From Gemmatimonadota bacterium (GTDB taxonomy: Bacteria; Latescibacterota; UBA2968), in assembly GCA_026705765.1 (NCBI GenBank), contig JAPPAB010000137.1:1-44246 (forward strand): 44,246 bases of DNA. Direction: 5' to 3'. The notes under the pieces are model-generated. The model ran no database searches, was not told the origin of the DNA, and worked only from the letters and a program-made list of their open reading frames with translations. Position 1 is the first letter of the stretch. The number at the start of each line of letters is the position of its first letter. Position numbers and translations under genes: made by a program. Shown piece after piece: positions 16,124 through 25,257 of this stretch.

Positions 16124-19100
16124 CTAATCCGCCCTCACCAACTTCACCTCCACACTCTTACCATCCTGACACATAAACGCCACAATCGTCTGATCCGACT
16201 GAACCCTTGCGTCCGCCAGATCATACGCACCATCCAAACGCCATTTTCCGCGCACTGTCACCTCCACCTTCCGCGGCATACTCGCCTGATTGACAATCAG
16301 CGAACCATCCTGACGGTGCGGCGTTTGAATCTCCCAGTCCCACCCAAAATCCGGATCAGCAACAGAAAGCAATAACCCGTCACCCACTTCTCGGACCATC
16401 ACCAAACTCGGCAAAGATACAGCCTCAACAGGTCCACCTGTCGGCCTTGCATCCTTATCGAACAGCGCATAACCCGTCGCCTTCATCCCCCGGTGATGCA
16501 CAATATGTGCCTGACCATCTTGCCGCCACACATAGTATTCCGGTGAACTCGCAAACGCACGCACCCTATCCGGCGACCTCTGAACCAGCACGGCATAGTG
16601 ATACGACGCATCCTGAGGCGCGCTCCCGTGATCCAGATACGCCAGTTCAAAAGCCCCTGTACCGCCGCTATCCCTACCATAATTTTTAGAAACTTGCACC
16701 TGACGCTGCACCCGCAAATCGCCCCCATCGGGAACCACATACCCATTGCCCAGAGAATCCATCAGCCATGCCCTCTGCCCCATTGTCCCCGAAAACATGT
16801 ATGGAATCGCATGCACACTTTCCCCATTCACCCCCGTAGAACGGTCCTCAGAGATAGCCGCCTGAAATAGCGGCGTCACCGTCGCATGCCCACCATCATC
16901 ATTCTCAATACCCGACCCCAGGCAAACCAGCACATCGTCAAAACAGAACACCGTCTTAACCGCCCGAAAACTCGTATTGAATCTCGTATCGTGCAACTTC
17001 AGCGCAAACACGCCATCTTGTCCCTCCAAATTCACCCCACCCACAAAAGTCTCATCCGAAAAATTGCGATCGCGTCCCTCGTGTTTGAGCTGCTCATGAC
17101 TCAGGCGAATCGCCGTCGTACCGGGCCACATACTCCAATCCCATCCATCTCGCACAATCCCACTCGCCTCACGGCCAACCGGATCGCCATTCGCGTAAAT
17201 CAGCATCGTCCCATAGCTCAAATAACGACCGAGCGGATTATTCCTCCCCGACGATTCGTAATCCCACACGTACTTGCTCCACCCCTTCATACTCACCATC
17301 CAGTCCCCACGCCGATGTATGGACAGCGCGCCATAAGGCAGAGTCCAGTGCCCGGACGGCGGAGCGGCAGGTGCGTACCCCGCCTCTGCAAAATCTGCCA
17401 TCATCTGCATCGCACCCGGCGTGTGCAAATACATCAGCCGCACCGATACCCGCTCAAACAAATCTTCTATCAGCAACTGCGATTGAGGTCTCCAAAGCTG
17501 CATAAACGCGCCCGATAATTCCGCATCCACCGGAGAATAGCTCAAAGCCACATACATATACGCCGGCAAAAGTTTGGTAGCCACCGCTGTATTCCGCGGA
17601 AAACGACCATTAACAGCCATTGAAATATCATACGTATTCGCCATAATCCTGGACGTCAACAGTGCCTGCTTCAAATTATCGCGCTTATCATCCGCAACTG
17701 CAAAAGGCGTATCATACAACAAATACACCAGCACAGAAGCCACGTGAAAAGCATTTGGCGCATACCCACTCGCGTAAATACCTCGATGGTGAAAACCCAC
17801 AAAATCCGGCTTAATCGTATCCAGCCACCCAGGCGCAATAGATAGTGCATTATTGAGCCATACAATATAGCGACGCATATTCGCCACCTTCTCGGGCGAA
17901 TCGTCCATCATCAAAATGCACAACAACCGATACATCGCCACCGAACGCAAAAAATCCGCATTCGCGCCCGGCACCTGCGGATCCTCATACAACTCGCCAA
18001 ACATACTGAACCATTTCAGCGTCGCCAACTCTCGCGCCAGTAACCCCTTGCTCCGCAAAACATCCCGCATCAAATACACGGCATGGGCATATCCCGCAAC
18101 CCGCAAAAACTCGTGATGCATCGCCCCAACACCACTGCCATCTGCCCAACCTTGATCGTGCAAATAATCGAAAATATCTATCACCCGGTCTCTCGCCTCC
18201 TCATTCCCATTCAACCGATAATCCAGCACCAGACGCAACAAAACCCCCTGAAAAACACTCTGAAAAAGGGGTTCATAGGGCGACAGCTCGGCAAACAGGG
18301 GCTTCCCCAAAATGCGGTCATCCTCGCGTCGAATCTCGTAATCCGCCAAGCTACGATACCCGCGTCTTATATAGTCTTTAAGCTCATTGAGCCGAATCCT
18401 CACAGGCTCCCGCTGGTCATCCTTCACCCCAGCACCCAGCACCCACGCCTCATATCGCCGGGCAATCGTCTCAAACGCCTGTCTCTCATCATCGGTAATC
18501 TGCAAAGGAAGAGGACCCGGCAACCTGTTTTGACTCCATCGATATTCGCGGCTCCTATCTGCTCTATTCGCATTGACAAAGGGAACCTGAGCATCTGGAG
18601 ACCGCCTGGGGTGAATTCTCTCCACCAACGCCACCAGATCCAGATAAACAGCCCCGCTATTCGGTGCCCTGATTTCAAACGCCGTCACACGCCCATTTCT
18701 CGCCCCCTCATAAGACCTGTTCCGCGCATCATCCCGTAAATGGATCCACATCGCCCGCCAGCCCGTGAAATTCAAACCAAACTCAAACTGGTAGCGCGGA
18801 TTATTTGCAGCCAATTCAGACTCTGTCCCAAACCGAAACGTCAGCACCTCATCGAGCGCCACCTCGTTATACACCCACGCCCGAAACCCGGTCAGCGCCT
18901 TATTGCGTCCCGGCGCGGGATCCGTGAACAAAATCCGCCCATTATTCTGCCATGACCACTTCAAGGAGTGCTGTCCCCCTTTGTACCGCCTCATCGAAAG
19001 CGACACCTCGCTGCCCGCATCTACCCGGTAGGCCCCGGACTCATCCTCAAAATCATAGTGCCAGGGCATATCCTGTGCCAGCGCCGCACTGGCCATACCA

Positions 19101-19126
19101 ACTGCAAAAATAAAGATCCACTTCAT
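16124..19126 (-). CDS. Secreted polysaccharide lyase family 8-like enzyme (chondroitin ABC lyase type)
   Basis: A 1000-aa protein with a signal peptide (hydrophobic residues 4-14, cleavage expected after ALA near 17). The order of parts matches chondroitin sulfate ABC lyases: a Lyase_N beta domain (about 20-180, with FEDES, LKWSW and FTGWRAMWIHLRDD), a helical toroid (about 200-560) and C-terminal beta-sandwich domains. In the toroid, GFHHRGIYASGY holds His446 and Tyr455 with the +9 spacing of the PL8 His/Tyr pair; NNPLGRYLSYG resembles the later active-site loop. These enzymes cut the hexosaminide-uronate bond of chondroitin, dermatan or hyaluronan by beta-elimination. ATG at 19126 has a GAGGGG box. 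It is last in the operon with the MFS, isomerase and sulfatase genes. Confidence 0.75.
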   Translation of the reverse strand: MKWIFIFAVGMASAALAQDMPWHYDFEDESGAYRVDAGSEVSLSMRRYKGGQHSLKWSWQNNGRILFTDPAPGRNKALTGFRAWVYNEVALDEVLTFRFGTESELAANNPRYQFEFGLNFTGWRAMWIHLRDDARNRSYEGARNGRVTAFEIRAPNSGAVYLDLVALVERIHPRRSPDAQVPFVNANRADRSREYRWSQNRLPGPLPLQITDDERQAFETIARRYEAWVLGAGVKDDQREPVRIRLNELKDYIRRGYRSLADYEIRREDDRILGKPLFAELSPYEPLFQSVFQGVLLRLVLDYRLNGNEEARDRVIDIFDYLHDQGWADGSGVGAMHHEFLRVAGYAHAVYLMRDVLRSKGLLARELATLKWFSMFGELYEDPQVPGANADFLRSVAMYRLLCILMMDDSPEKVANMRRYIVWLNNALSIAPGWLDTIKPDFVGFHHRGIYASGYAPNAFHVASVLVYLLYDTPFAVADDKRDNLKQALLTSRIMANTYDISMAVNGRFPRNTAVATKLLPAYMYVALSYSPVDAELSGAFMQLWRPQSQLLIEDLFERVSVRLMYLHTPGAMQMMADFAEAGYAPAAPPSGHWTLPYGALSIHRRGDWMVSMKGWSKYVWDYESSGRNNPLGRYLSYGTMLIYANGDPVGREASGIVRDGWDWSMWPGTTAIRLSHEQLKHEGRDRNFSDETFVGGVNLEGQDGVFALKLHDTRFNTSFRAVKTVFCFDDVLVCLGSGIENDDGGHATVTPLFQAAISEDRSTGVNGESVHAIPYMFSGTMGQRAWLMDSLGNGYVVPDGGDLRVQRQVQVSKNYGRDSGGTGAFELAYLDHGSAPQDASYHYAVLVQRSPDRVRAFASSPEYYVWRQDGQAHIVHHRGMKATGYALFDKDARPTGGPVEAVSLPSLVMVREVGDGLLLSVADPDFGWDWEIQTPHRQDGSLIVNQASMPRKVEVTVRGKWRLDGAYDLADARVQSDQTIVAFMCQDGKSVEVKLVRAD

Positions 19127-19143
19127 ACACACCCCTCTAAAAA

Positions 19144-20400
19144 CTATACCGGCGCATCTTCTGGCCTGGGAATATTCACAAACCAGGCAAAAACGGCAAC
19201 TATCAACACCGCTGGTGACAGCGCGTAAAACGCGGGTGCATAAGATCCCGCAGAACTAAAAATAGACTCCATAAACCACGGACCTGTTGCAGAAGCCAAA
19301 ACCGCAAACACCTGTGCCGCCCCCTGAATCTTACCCAGATGAAGACGGCCAAAAATATCTGCCCACGCCGTAAAAAAAATCACCGAAACCACGCCACCTG
19401 AAAAACCGAGCAATCCCGCATGTGTCAGCGCTTGCCCCGGCGTTTTAAGCTCCGGAAACGCGATCAAATAAACGCCAACCGCCAGCATCGCAATCGTCAT
19501 CAGCCTGCCCAAAGACCATCGGCGCGCCGCCCACCCCGCTGTAAAATTCCCCAACAAACCCGTCGCCATAAACACCGCCATCGCATATTGAAACACCGTC
19601 TCATCAAACCCCAACTCCCTCAATATAGACTGATTGAACAGCATCACCCCCGCAATAACCAGATTGTAGAGCGCACTCCCAATAGCAAACACATAAAAAG
19701 CCGGTGTCATCAATGCCTGTACGAGCGTAAATCCAATCACCGGCTCATCCGACTCATCATCTTTTACAACCTCGGTATCCAGCCCAACCGCCTCCGGATC
19801 TCGACGAACAAATAGCAGACACAAACCAGATAGAACCATCAAAATCCACCCCAGCCCCGACCACATAACCCGCCAACCCTGCTTGAGCACAACATCACCA
19901 GCAACAACAATAGCAACCGCAAAACCCAGACTCATAAGCACGGCAAAAATACCCATCGCAACACTCAACCGCCGCACAAACCACTTGCCAACCATCGTCA
20001 AACTAACCACAGACAGCGCGCTCTGCCCCACACCCCGCATCAAAACCAGCAACAAAAGCAAAAAACCAGCACCTGCCACCTGACTAAAACCCAAAACCAC
20101 CAGACTCAGAACAAATAGCACCCCTGTCACAACAGCGCGAACCCCAAAGCGATCAATAGTTACCCCGCAGATCAAATTGAACAACGCCCCAAAAATCGTC
20201 GCCCAGAAATTCATCCTGGCAAAATCGAGCCGGGAAATCCCCAGATCCGCGATCAAAGGCTCCGTAATCAAACCAATACCAACACTTCTGCCCGGCAGCG
20301 TCGCCACCATCGCAACCGCCGCAAAAATCAGAACCACCCAGCCATAATAAAACGGCACACGCGCGGGTAGCGCATTGCCAAAAATATTTTTCGAACTCAT
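19144..20400 (-). CDS. MFS transporter
   Basis: A 418-aa integral membrane protein with about 12 hydrophobic segments (the first VPFYYGWVVLIFAAVAMVA) and a hydrophilic central loop with EVVKDDESDEP near the middle. The pattern resembles MFS carriers for mono- and dicarboxylates or sugar acids, such as the oxalate/formate antiporter group. It probably imports unsaturated uronic-acid sugars or other products of the lyase. Its ATG overlaps the isomerase stop (ATGA), and the lyase gene starts 17 bases later. The specificity cannot be deduced. Confidence 0.85.
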   Translation of the reverse strand: MSSKNIFGNALPARVPFYYGWVVLIFAAVAMVATLPGRSVGIGLITEPLIADLGISRLDFARMNFWATIFGALFNLICGVTIDRFGVRAVVTGVLFVLSLVVLGFSQVAGAGFLLLLLVLMRGVGQSALSVVSLTMVGKWFVRRLSVAMGIFAVLMSLGFAVAIVVAGDVVLKQGWRVMWSGLGWILMVLSGLCLLFVRRDPEAVGLDTEVVKDDESDEPVIGFTLVQALMTPAFYVFAIGSALYNLVIAGVMLFNQSILRELGFDETVFQYAMAVFMATGLLGNFTAGWAARRWSLGRLMTIAMLAVGVYLIAFPELKTPGQALTHAGLLGFSGGVVSVIFFTAWADIFGRLHLGKIQGAAQVFAVLASATGPWFMESIFSSAGSYAPAFYALSPAVLIVAVFAWFVNIPRPEDAPV

Positions 20401-21218
20401 TCCACACACGCCTTGAGCTTTGCCAGACCCTCTTCAGCAACCACAACAGACCCCTTCTCCCAATAACCCGGATTAAACAACTCCAGAGACAACATCCCCT
20501 CATACCCCGCATTCTCAAACCCCGCCAAAATCTCTGCCCAGGGCGCCAAGCCATCCCCCGGATAAACCCGATCCGCATCTGTTATGGTATCCCTGCCGGG
20601 CGACGCTGGATAATCATTCACATGCACCAGCCCCAGCTTGCCCGGACCCAGATGTTCCAGCCCGTGAAAATGTCCACTCCCCTTGTACATATGATAAACA
20701 TCCGCCAGCAGCACCGTATCGGGCCGCCCGCATTCAGCCGCCACCAGCAAAGCCTCGCCCAACGTACCCAGAGTTTGTGCAATACCCCAAAACTCCAGCA
20801 GAGGTTTCGCTCGAAACCCGGCAACCTCATCCATCAACTCACCATAGCGACGCGCCACAGAAAACAAATCCACATCCCGGTCTCGAATCCCAAAAGGCGG
20901 TGCCGCGACATACGTGCAATTGAGCGCATCGGCCATCTCAAAACAGCGACGCGCCTCTTCAAGCCCCTTTGCCCGCTCCTCATCCTCTGGCACTGACCAC
21001 TCAAAAAACGCGATCAAATTGACAATCTGAATCCCCCTACCCGCTGCCTTATCGCGTATCTCAGACAGCGAACCACCCCCCGCAACCCACGCATCAATTT
21101 CTGCTACCCATGGCTCAATCCCCTCATACCCCGCATCCGCCGCGATATCGATGGCATCAACCACAGAAACGCCCTCATTGCGAATCGTGCTGGTATTCAA
21201 ACAATACGAAAAACCCAT
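20397..21218 (-). CDS. Sugar phosphate isomerase/epimerase-like TIM-barrel protein
   Basis: A 273-aa AP-endonuclease-2/xylose-isomerase-like TIM barrel. Typical segments are YEGIEPW near the N terminus, the metal-site strands ending in Glu/Asp/His (PLLEFWG, VLLADVYHMYKG, LGLVHVND) and the final GYEGMLSLELFNPGYW. ATG at 21218 is chosen because GGGAG precedes it and the family begins MGFSYCLNT; the longer frame reads upstream low-complexity DNA. It is coupled to the MFS gene by a 4-base overlap. Likely role: isomerisation or epimerisation of an imported sugar or uronate. Confidence 0.85.
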   Translation of the reverse strand: MGFSYCLNTSTIRNEGVSVVDAIDIAADAGYEGIEPWVAEIDAWVAGGGSLSEIRDKAAGRGIQIVNLIAFFEWSVPEDEERAKGLEEARRCFEMADALNCTYVAAPPFGIRDRDVDLFSVARRYGELMDEVAGFRAKPLLEFWGIAQTLGTLGEALLVAAECGRPDTVLLADVYHMYKGSGHFHGLEHLGPGKLGLVHVNDYPASPGRDTITDADRVYPGDGLAPWAEILAGFENAGYEGMLSLELFNPGYWEKGSVVVAEEGLAKLKACVE

Positions 21219-21288
21219 TTTTATTCTCCCGATTCGTTGATGAACTGCTGGCGCAGTCATGCTCGAATTACTCGCCTTCATACCCCGT

Positions 21289-21316
21289 TTCGTTGATTCG
21301 TCTATTCGTTGATTCG
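21289..21316. repeat. Short intergenic direct repeat (TTCGTTGATTCG words)
   Basis: TTCGTTGATTCG occurs at 21289-21300 and 21305-21316, with a partial copy ATTCGTTGA at about 21232. It fills part of the 103-base gap between the sulfatase and isomerase genes. It is short-period repetitive DNA without coding sense. Confidence 0.6.
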
Positions 21317-21321
21317 TTTTT

Positions 21322-22710
21322 TTATATACTCGGCAAAGGTGCCGTATCGCCCGTCTCGTGCTGCCACAAGCGAATCGCCGCCGACATATTGCGAACGCGG
21401 TCCCGATGCTCGGGCGCATCGAACAAATTATGCTCCTCAAAAGGATCGGTATTCAAATCGAACAACTCGCACTGATCGCCCGCACACAAATTCAACTTCC
21501 ACCGGTCGCCCGTCACAACACAACGCCACGGCAGCGTCGCCACCAAATTGATATCCGGATTCCCCAAATTGCGGTCGCCAATCCCATTCCACTCCATAAA
21601 CGCCATATGCGCCTTCAAATCGCGTTCACCTGTCAACGCACCTGCCACACTCTCACCCTGACACTGGTCTGGAATCGGCAGCCCTGCCAGATCCAAAAGC
21701 GTCGGAACCAGATCCGCGTGACCAAACACCCCATCCACCCGCGTCTGCTCTGTACTCAACCACGGCACATGCATCAAAAACGGTACCCGTGCCGACTCCT
21801 CGTAAAACGCCCGCTTCTCCCACATGCGATGATCGCCCGCCATCTCGCCGTGATCACTCGTAAACACAAAAATCGTATTCTCCATCTGACCCGTCTCATC
21901 CAGCGCCTGCACCATCTGACCAATGGCATCATCCACAATTTTCACATTGCCCAAATACTGCGCCCGCAACTTCCGCCAATTCTCATCCCGCGTCATATCT
22001 TCCGCCACAACCCGCGCATCCGTAGTATTGCGATAAAAATCCGAGCGCACGCGGTTAAACAGCGAATGCCCCTCTGGATGCTTCAAAAACGTCGGTCCCA
22101 CCGGAATCTCCTCCGGATCGTACAACCCGTCATAAGGTCCCCGATAAGGCGGATGCGGCTCAAACGTACTGGCAACGAGCAGCCAAGGACGCTCCGTATT
22201 CTCGCGAATAAACCGCTCGGACTCCGCGCCCACATAAGCCCCAATCTGCGCGGAAGCCGGCATCTCCGCGCGTTGTTGGGGCGTAAACCTGTTGGGCACA
22301 TTCGGCGCAAAGCCCTGATCCAGCAGCCACTGGTGGTACCCGCACCCATCCGCAATACTGCACCACTCGTCAAACCCGTGCTGACAGTTGCCATCATCTC
22401 CCAAATGCCACTTGCCCACATACCCCTTGCGGTACGCATCGGGCATCATCTCCGCTATGGACAACGTCTCCTCCCTCAGCGGGATCCCATTGACCACACA
22501 CCCATGCGAATGCGGATAAAGCCCGGTAATCAACGACCCGCGCGCCGGCGTACAAACCGCCTGCGTCACATAGGCATTCTCAAAAACAAAACTGCGCGCG
22601 GCCAGTGCGTCATGATGCGGCGACTGAATCCACTCATTGCCATAACACGCCATCGTATCCGTGCGCTGTTGATCGGTAATAATAACTACAATATTTGGTT
22701 GATGGGACAC
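21322..22710 (-). CDS. Sulfatase (alkaline phosphatase superfamily, S1 type)
   Basis: A 462-aa sulfatase. Cys53-Thr-Pro-Ala-Arg is the C-x-P-x-R signature whose Cys is converted to formylglycine, followed by GSLITGLYPH. Metal ligands are seen in VIITDQQR (the first Asp/Gln pair) and FTSDHGEMAGDH. KWHLG is present at about residue 100. No signal peptide precedes PNIVVII, so the enzyme appears cytoplasmic. GTG at 22710 has GGGAGG seven bases upstream. It heads the lyase operon, so sulfate removal from glycosaminoglycan-derived saccharides is likely, though the sulfate position is unknown. Confidence 0.92.
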   Translation of the reverse strand: MSHQPNIVVIITDQQRTDTMACYGNEWIQSPHHDALAARSFVFENAYVTQAVCTPARGSLITGLYPHSHGCVVNGIPLREETLSIAEMMPDAYRKGYVGKWHLGDDGNCQHGFDEWCSIADGCGYHQWLLDQGFAPNVPNRFTPQQRAEMPASAQIGAYVGAESERFIRENTERPWLLVASTFEPHPPYRGPYDGLYDPEEIPVGPTFLKHPEGHSLFNRVRSDFYRNTTDARVVAEDMTRDENWRKLRAQYLGNVKIVDDAIGQMVQALDETGQMENTIFVFTSDHGEMAGDHRMWEKRAFYEESARVPFLMHVPWLSTEQTRVDGVFGHADLVPTLLDLAGLPIPDQCQGESVAGALTGERDLKAHMAFMEWNGIGDRNLGNPDINLVATLPWRCVVTGDRWKLNLCAGDQCELFDLNTDPFEEHNLFDAPEHRDRVRNMSAAIRLWQHETGDTAPLPSI

Positions 22711-22735
22711 TGCGAATCCTCCCTAAAAAATGAAC

Positions 22736-22766
22736 TTGCATAAATATGCTGAATTTAGCATATTAT
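22736..22766 (+). promoter_or_regulatory. Promoter and palindromic operator of the HigA-type gene
   Basis: AATATGCT (22743-22750) and AGCATATT (22757-22764) form a perfect 8-bp inverted repeat around GAATTT. It lies between a TTGCAT -35-like box (22736-22741) and a TATTAT -10-like box (22761-22766), a spacer of 19. HTH antitoxins typically bind such palindromes to repress themselves. The start codon follows 43 bases later. Confidence 0.6.
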
Positions 22767-22809
22767 ATCTTGTGTATGCAAAACCACAAAAATACTGGAA
22801 AAATAGAAC

Positions 22810-23160
22810 ATGAGCGAAAAAGCAAACTACACCGTAGGGGCCGGCAACGTTTTTAAGGACCTGGGATTTGATCGTCCTGATGAAGAATTGGCAAAATCAG
22901 ACCTGGCAATTCAAATCAGTAAAATCATCCAACAAAAAGGTTGGACGCAAAAAAAAGCCGCAGGTGTTCTCGGCATCGACCAACCCAAAGTATCCGCGCT
23001 CAAAAACGGACGACTGGGCGGATTTTCTATCGAGCGTCTGTTGTCTTTCTTGCGGGCATTGGACCGGGACATTGATATCGTCGTACGTCCCAAAACCGAA
23101 GATGTAGCACATATCCAGGTTGCAGAAGCAATCAATCGTCCCAGATATGTAACGCGCTAA
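22810..23160 (+). CDS. HigA-type XRE antitoxin without visible toxin
   Basis: A 116-aa XRE-family protein of the HTH_37/HigA2 group: DLAIQISKIIQQKGWTQKKAAGVLGIDQPKVSALKNGRLGGFSIERLL contains the full helix-turn-helix at about 37-72 and continues to LRALDRDIDIVV. Such antitoxins normally follow a RelE/Gp49-like toxin gene on the same strand, but upstream is the oppositely oriented sulfatase. It is therefore orphan here, either through toxin loss or reuse as a regulator. It may now regulate the divergent sulfatase/lyase operon, whose start is only about 30 bases from its operator. Confidence 0.8.
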   Translation: MSEKANYTVGAGNVFKDLGFDRPDEELAKSDLAIQISKIIQQKGWTQKKAAGVLGIDQPKVSALKNGRLGGFSIERLLSFLRALDRDIDIVVRPKTEDVAHIQVAEAINRPRYVTR

Positions 23161-23315
23161 AAAAGGGGCTTATGTAGGATAGGGCCGAAATGCTGTACAT
23201 GCAAAAAGTTACTTGACTTTATGTCAAGGAGTTTTTTATCCTTCAAAAAACAGCGCAATCCGCGCATACACAGCAGAAGCCACGCGCCAATAGGCGCATA
23301 CAAGGAGACAGGTGT

Positions 23316-23738
23316 ATGGAAAAAGCAGAGAATGTGCTATCAGAAGAGAACACTGCCTCTCGCTTCCTTTATCATTGGTGGAGAAATCGACTTACGGATG
23401 ACAACAATGAAAGACTGCTAACGCATAAGTTGCCTTTTGCAAAAAAAAATAAAGGACAAGGTATATCTTCTCCAGTCCATGAATTTCAAATTGATTTACC
23501 CCTGCCTTCCGGACATTGGCCTATCATTTTTGAAGAATTTCCAGATGGGTCTTGGGCGGTATATTTTAAGGATTTCCCAGACATTATCGCGGGTAGTAGT
23601 GATGATTTGGAAGAAGCATTAGAGTGTTTAACAGAGATTGTTATTGATGAACTTTCAGACGATAAAAATATTTCTGATAACATTTCTCCATATCAGAAAA
23701 GACGATATCAATTCTTGAAAAAGGTTTTCGGGGTATGA
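23316..23738 (+). CDS. HicB-like antitoxin
   Basis: A 140-aa protein with a HicB-type core at about 65-120: WPIIFEEFPDGSWAVYFKDFPDIIAGSSDDLEEALECL corresponds to the partially degraded RNase H fold of HicB. The first 60 residues are an unrecognised extension and the C-terminal tail is short. ATG at 23316 is supported by AAGGAG about eight bases upstream. It overlaps the toxin gene by 4 bases (ATGA), with the antitoxin first, the less common order. It is expected to neutralise the partner RNase and repress the operon. Confidence 0.65.
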   Translation: MEKAENVLSEENTASRFLYHWWRNRLTDDNNERLLTHKLPFAKKNKGQGISSPVHEFQIDLPLPSGHWPIIFEEFPDGSWAVYFKDFPDIIAGSSDDLEEALECLTEIVIDELSDDKNISDNISPYQKRRYQFLKKVFGV

Positions 23739-24004
23739 ATGTGAAAGAACACCGAAGAAAGGTACTGAGAAAGCTCAAATTTGTTAAAAAAGAAGGAAGA
23801 AAACATGAAATATGGATATTTGACGCTGGAAAAGTACGTGTAAGGACGGTTGTAAGCCGCGGCACTCAAGATATTGGAGATGGACTTTTGAAAACCATTT
23901 GTCGCCAACTACATGTTTCAATAAGTCAATACCGAAAAATTGTATCCTGTAAGATGTCGAAGGAAAACTATTACAAACACCTGGTTGACACTGAAATTGT
24001 TTAA
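23735..24004 (+). CDS. HicA-like mRNA interferase toxin
   Basis: An 89-aa basic protein with a HicA-like dsRNA-binding fold: EHRRKVLRKLKFVKKEGRKHEIWIF, a central strand VRVRTVVSRGT, and GLLKTICRQLHVS matching the HicA end helix (LRSILRQAGIS type). His24 stands at the place of the catalytic His of HicA. The last 20 residues are an extra tail. The family is divergent from classical HicA, so the call rests on pattern, size and coupling to the HicB-like gene. Confidence 0.65.
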   Translation: MNVKEHRRKVLRKLKFVKKEGRKHEIWIFDAGKVRVRTVVSRGTQDIGDGLLKTICRQLHVSISQYRKIVSCKMSKENYYKHLVDTEIV

Positions 24005-24125
24005 CTCCTCTATTTCCGAAATCAAGATACCCAAAATAGATATAAAAGGGAAATTCTCCAATGTAGGAAGATCAGCAACGGTCCTATTCCATTCTAACTT
24101 TTAGCCAGATTCCCACTGGCGTGTA

Positions 24126-24803
24126 CTAATCCTCTGCCACATTATCTAATTCCTGTAGCAGAACCCCATCAATCAAATCAATCAATTCTTGCACCGTCTC
24201 AACAGTGAGTTGCGGCGACTTAAAACCATGGGCAACCGCATCTCGCGTTTTCTGTGCGTGTTTGAGTTCGTGATATGTTTCTCGTGCAATGATCCCTTCA
24301 AAAGCCATTTGCTTAAGCAGATAATCGGGCGTTGCTGTTTCGCCCGCTATTTCCTCTTTCACCGCCAGGACTCTCAAAGTCGCTTCCGCCAAAGACCACC
24401 CCACAAGAAATGCAGCCTCTAAATGCCCGTTTTCCACAAATAGAGCCACTTCCACAATTTTTGAACGAATTTCTTCGACAGTAAATAGCGAAGCTCCATT
24501 CACAAAAAATGAATTTTCTGGTCCCAATAAAAACAACTCAAATTTCCAGTCAGCCTCGTTTTTGACAATTTTTGCCAATTCATTGACTTGAGGAAAATCA
24601 GAAACCTGTCCACGCACTCTTACTTCGACCACAATATGCTCATCGCCTTTATGCACAATCAAATCTGGCCGAAACGCCTGTAAAAAATCAGGTAATTGAT
24701 CGCCCTGAGGTTCGATCAACACATCATAGCCTTTGTCGCGATATACTTGCCCAACTTTCTGGACACGCTGGCTTTCGCTCTCATGAGCAGTTAAGTCAGC
24801 CAT
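24126..24803 (-). CDS. REase-fold nuclease fused to a HEPN-like domain
   Basis: A 225-aa protein. Residues 10-95 resemble a PD-(D/E)XK nuclease of the AHJR type: YRDKGYDVL, Asp47 in FRPDLIVHKG and Glu60-Val-Arg62 in VVEVRVRG, with Arg where Lys is usual. Residues 125-220 are helical with Arg187-x4-His192 in KTRDAVAHGF, a HEPN signature. The fusion would combine DNA and RNA cleavage modules, or a nuclease and a scaffold. ATG at 24803 is preferred; an ATG at 24812 is also in frame. It overlaps the ASCH gene by 8 bases and is third in that operon. Confidence 0.65.
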   Translation of the reverse strand: MADLTAHESESQRVQKVGQVYRDKGYDVLIEPQGDQLPDFLQAFRPDLIVHKGDEHIVVEVRVRGQVSDFPQVNELAKIVKNEADWKFELFLLGPENSFFVNGASLFTVEEIRSKIVEVALFVENGHLEAAFLVGWSLAEATLRVLAVKEEIAGETATPDYLLKQMAFEGIIARETYHELKHAQKTRDAVAHGFKSPQLTVETVQELIDLIDGVLLQELDNVAED

Positions 24804-25257
24804 TGAACACATCTTCCTTTATTTGGCGTTTCATTTTTTGGAAAGATCGATATTCTTCAGGCTTAACATACCGCCAGGATTGAGGAGCTACAAAATTCGA
24901 GAATAGATTTCTCAGCTTGCTCAAATCAACCGGATTTTCATATTCCCAAACGTCCGTGACTTGCAGGGCATAAGCAATTTCACACCCTTCATAATAGGTA
25001 TCAAAACCTCGCTTATCGACACCAGCGAGTTCAGATACCTCATTCCAAATTTCCTCGGGCGAACCCTGCCAAACATGTCCCACGCGGAAACCGCCGCGGA
25101 GTTGCCTGACAGGGCTTGACACGTAAATAAATACATCACGGTCCTCTATACAGGACGCAATACGCCTACGCAACTCGGCTTTTTTTAATCCTTCAAAAAT
25201 CAAGTCTGCATAACAAGGCTTCAATGACAAAAGTAATGGTTTTGTTATTGTGTTCAT
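24796..25257 (-). CDS. ASCH/PUA-like domain protein
   Basis: A 153-aa protein with an ASCH-type start: LLLSLKPCYADLIFEGLKKAELRRR matches the K-x-A-x-x-I-x-x-G-x-K-x-x-E-x-R pattern. It is followed by a strand VFIYVSSPVRQLRGGF. ASCH is a PUA-like fold that binds RNA or modified nucleotides, and some members are ribonucleases. The C-terminal 50 residues are helical and basic (FQKMKRQIKE). The ATG overlaps the stop of the GNAT-PIN gene by 4 bases and the end overlaps the REase-HEPN gene. The coupled order suggests a functional complex. Confidence 0.75.
   Translation of the reverse strand: MNTITKPLLLSLKPCYADLIFEGLKKAELRRRIASCIEDRDVFIYVSSPVRQLRGGFRVGHVWQGSPEEIWNEVSELAGVDKRGFDTYYEGCEIAYALQVTDVWEYENPVDLSKLRNLFSNFVAPQSWRYVKPEEYRSFQKMKRQIKEDVFNG

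Noticed and set aside
21358-22743. A 461-codon open frame on the plus strand opposite the sulfatase gene
   Set aside because: The product is Arg/His/Pro/Ile-rich with no domain; the minus-strand sulfatase has all family motifs. It is a codon-bias shadow. The same holds for long antisense frames at 13628-14662, 28627-30096 and 30093-31454.
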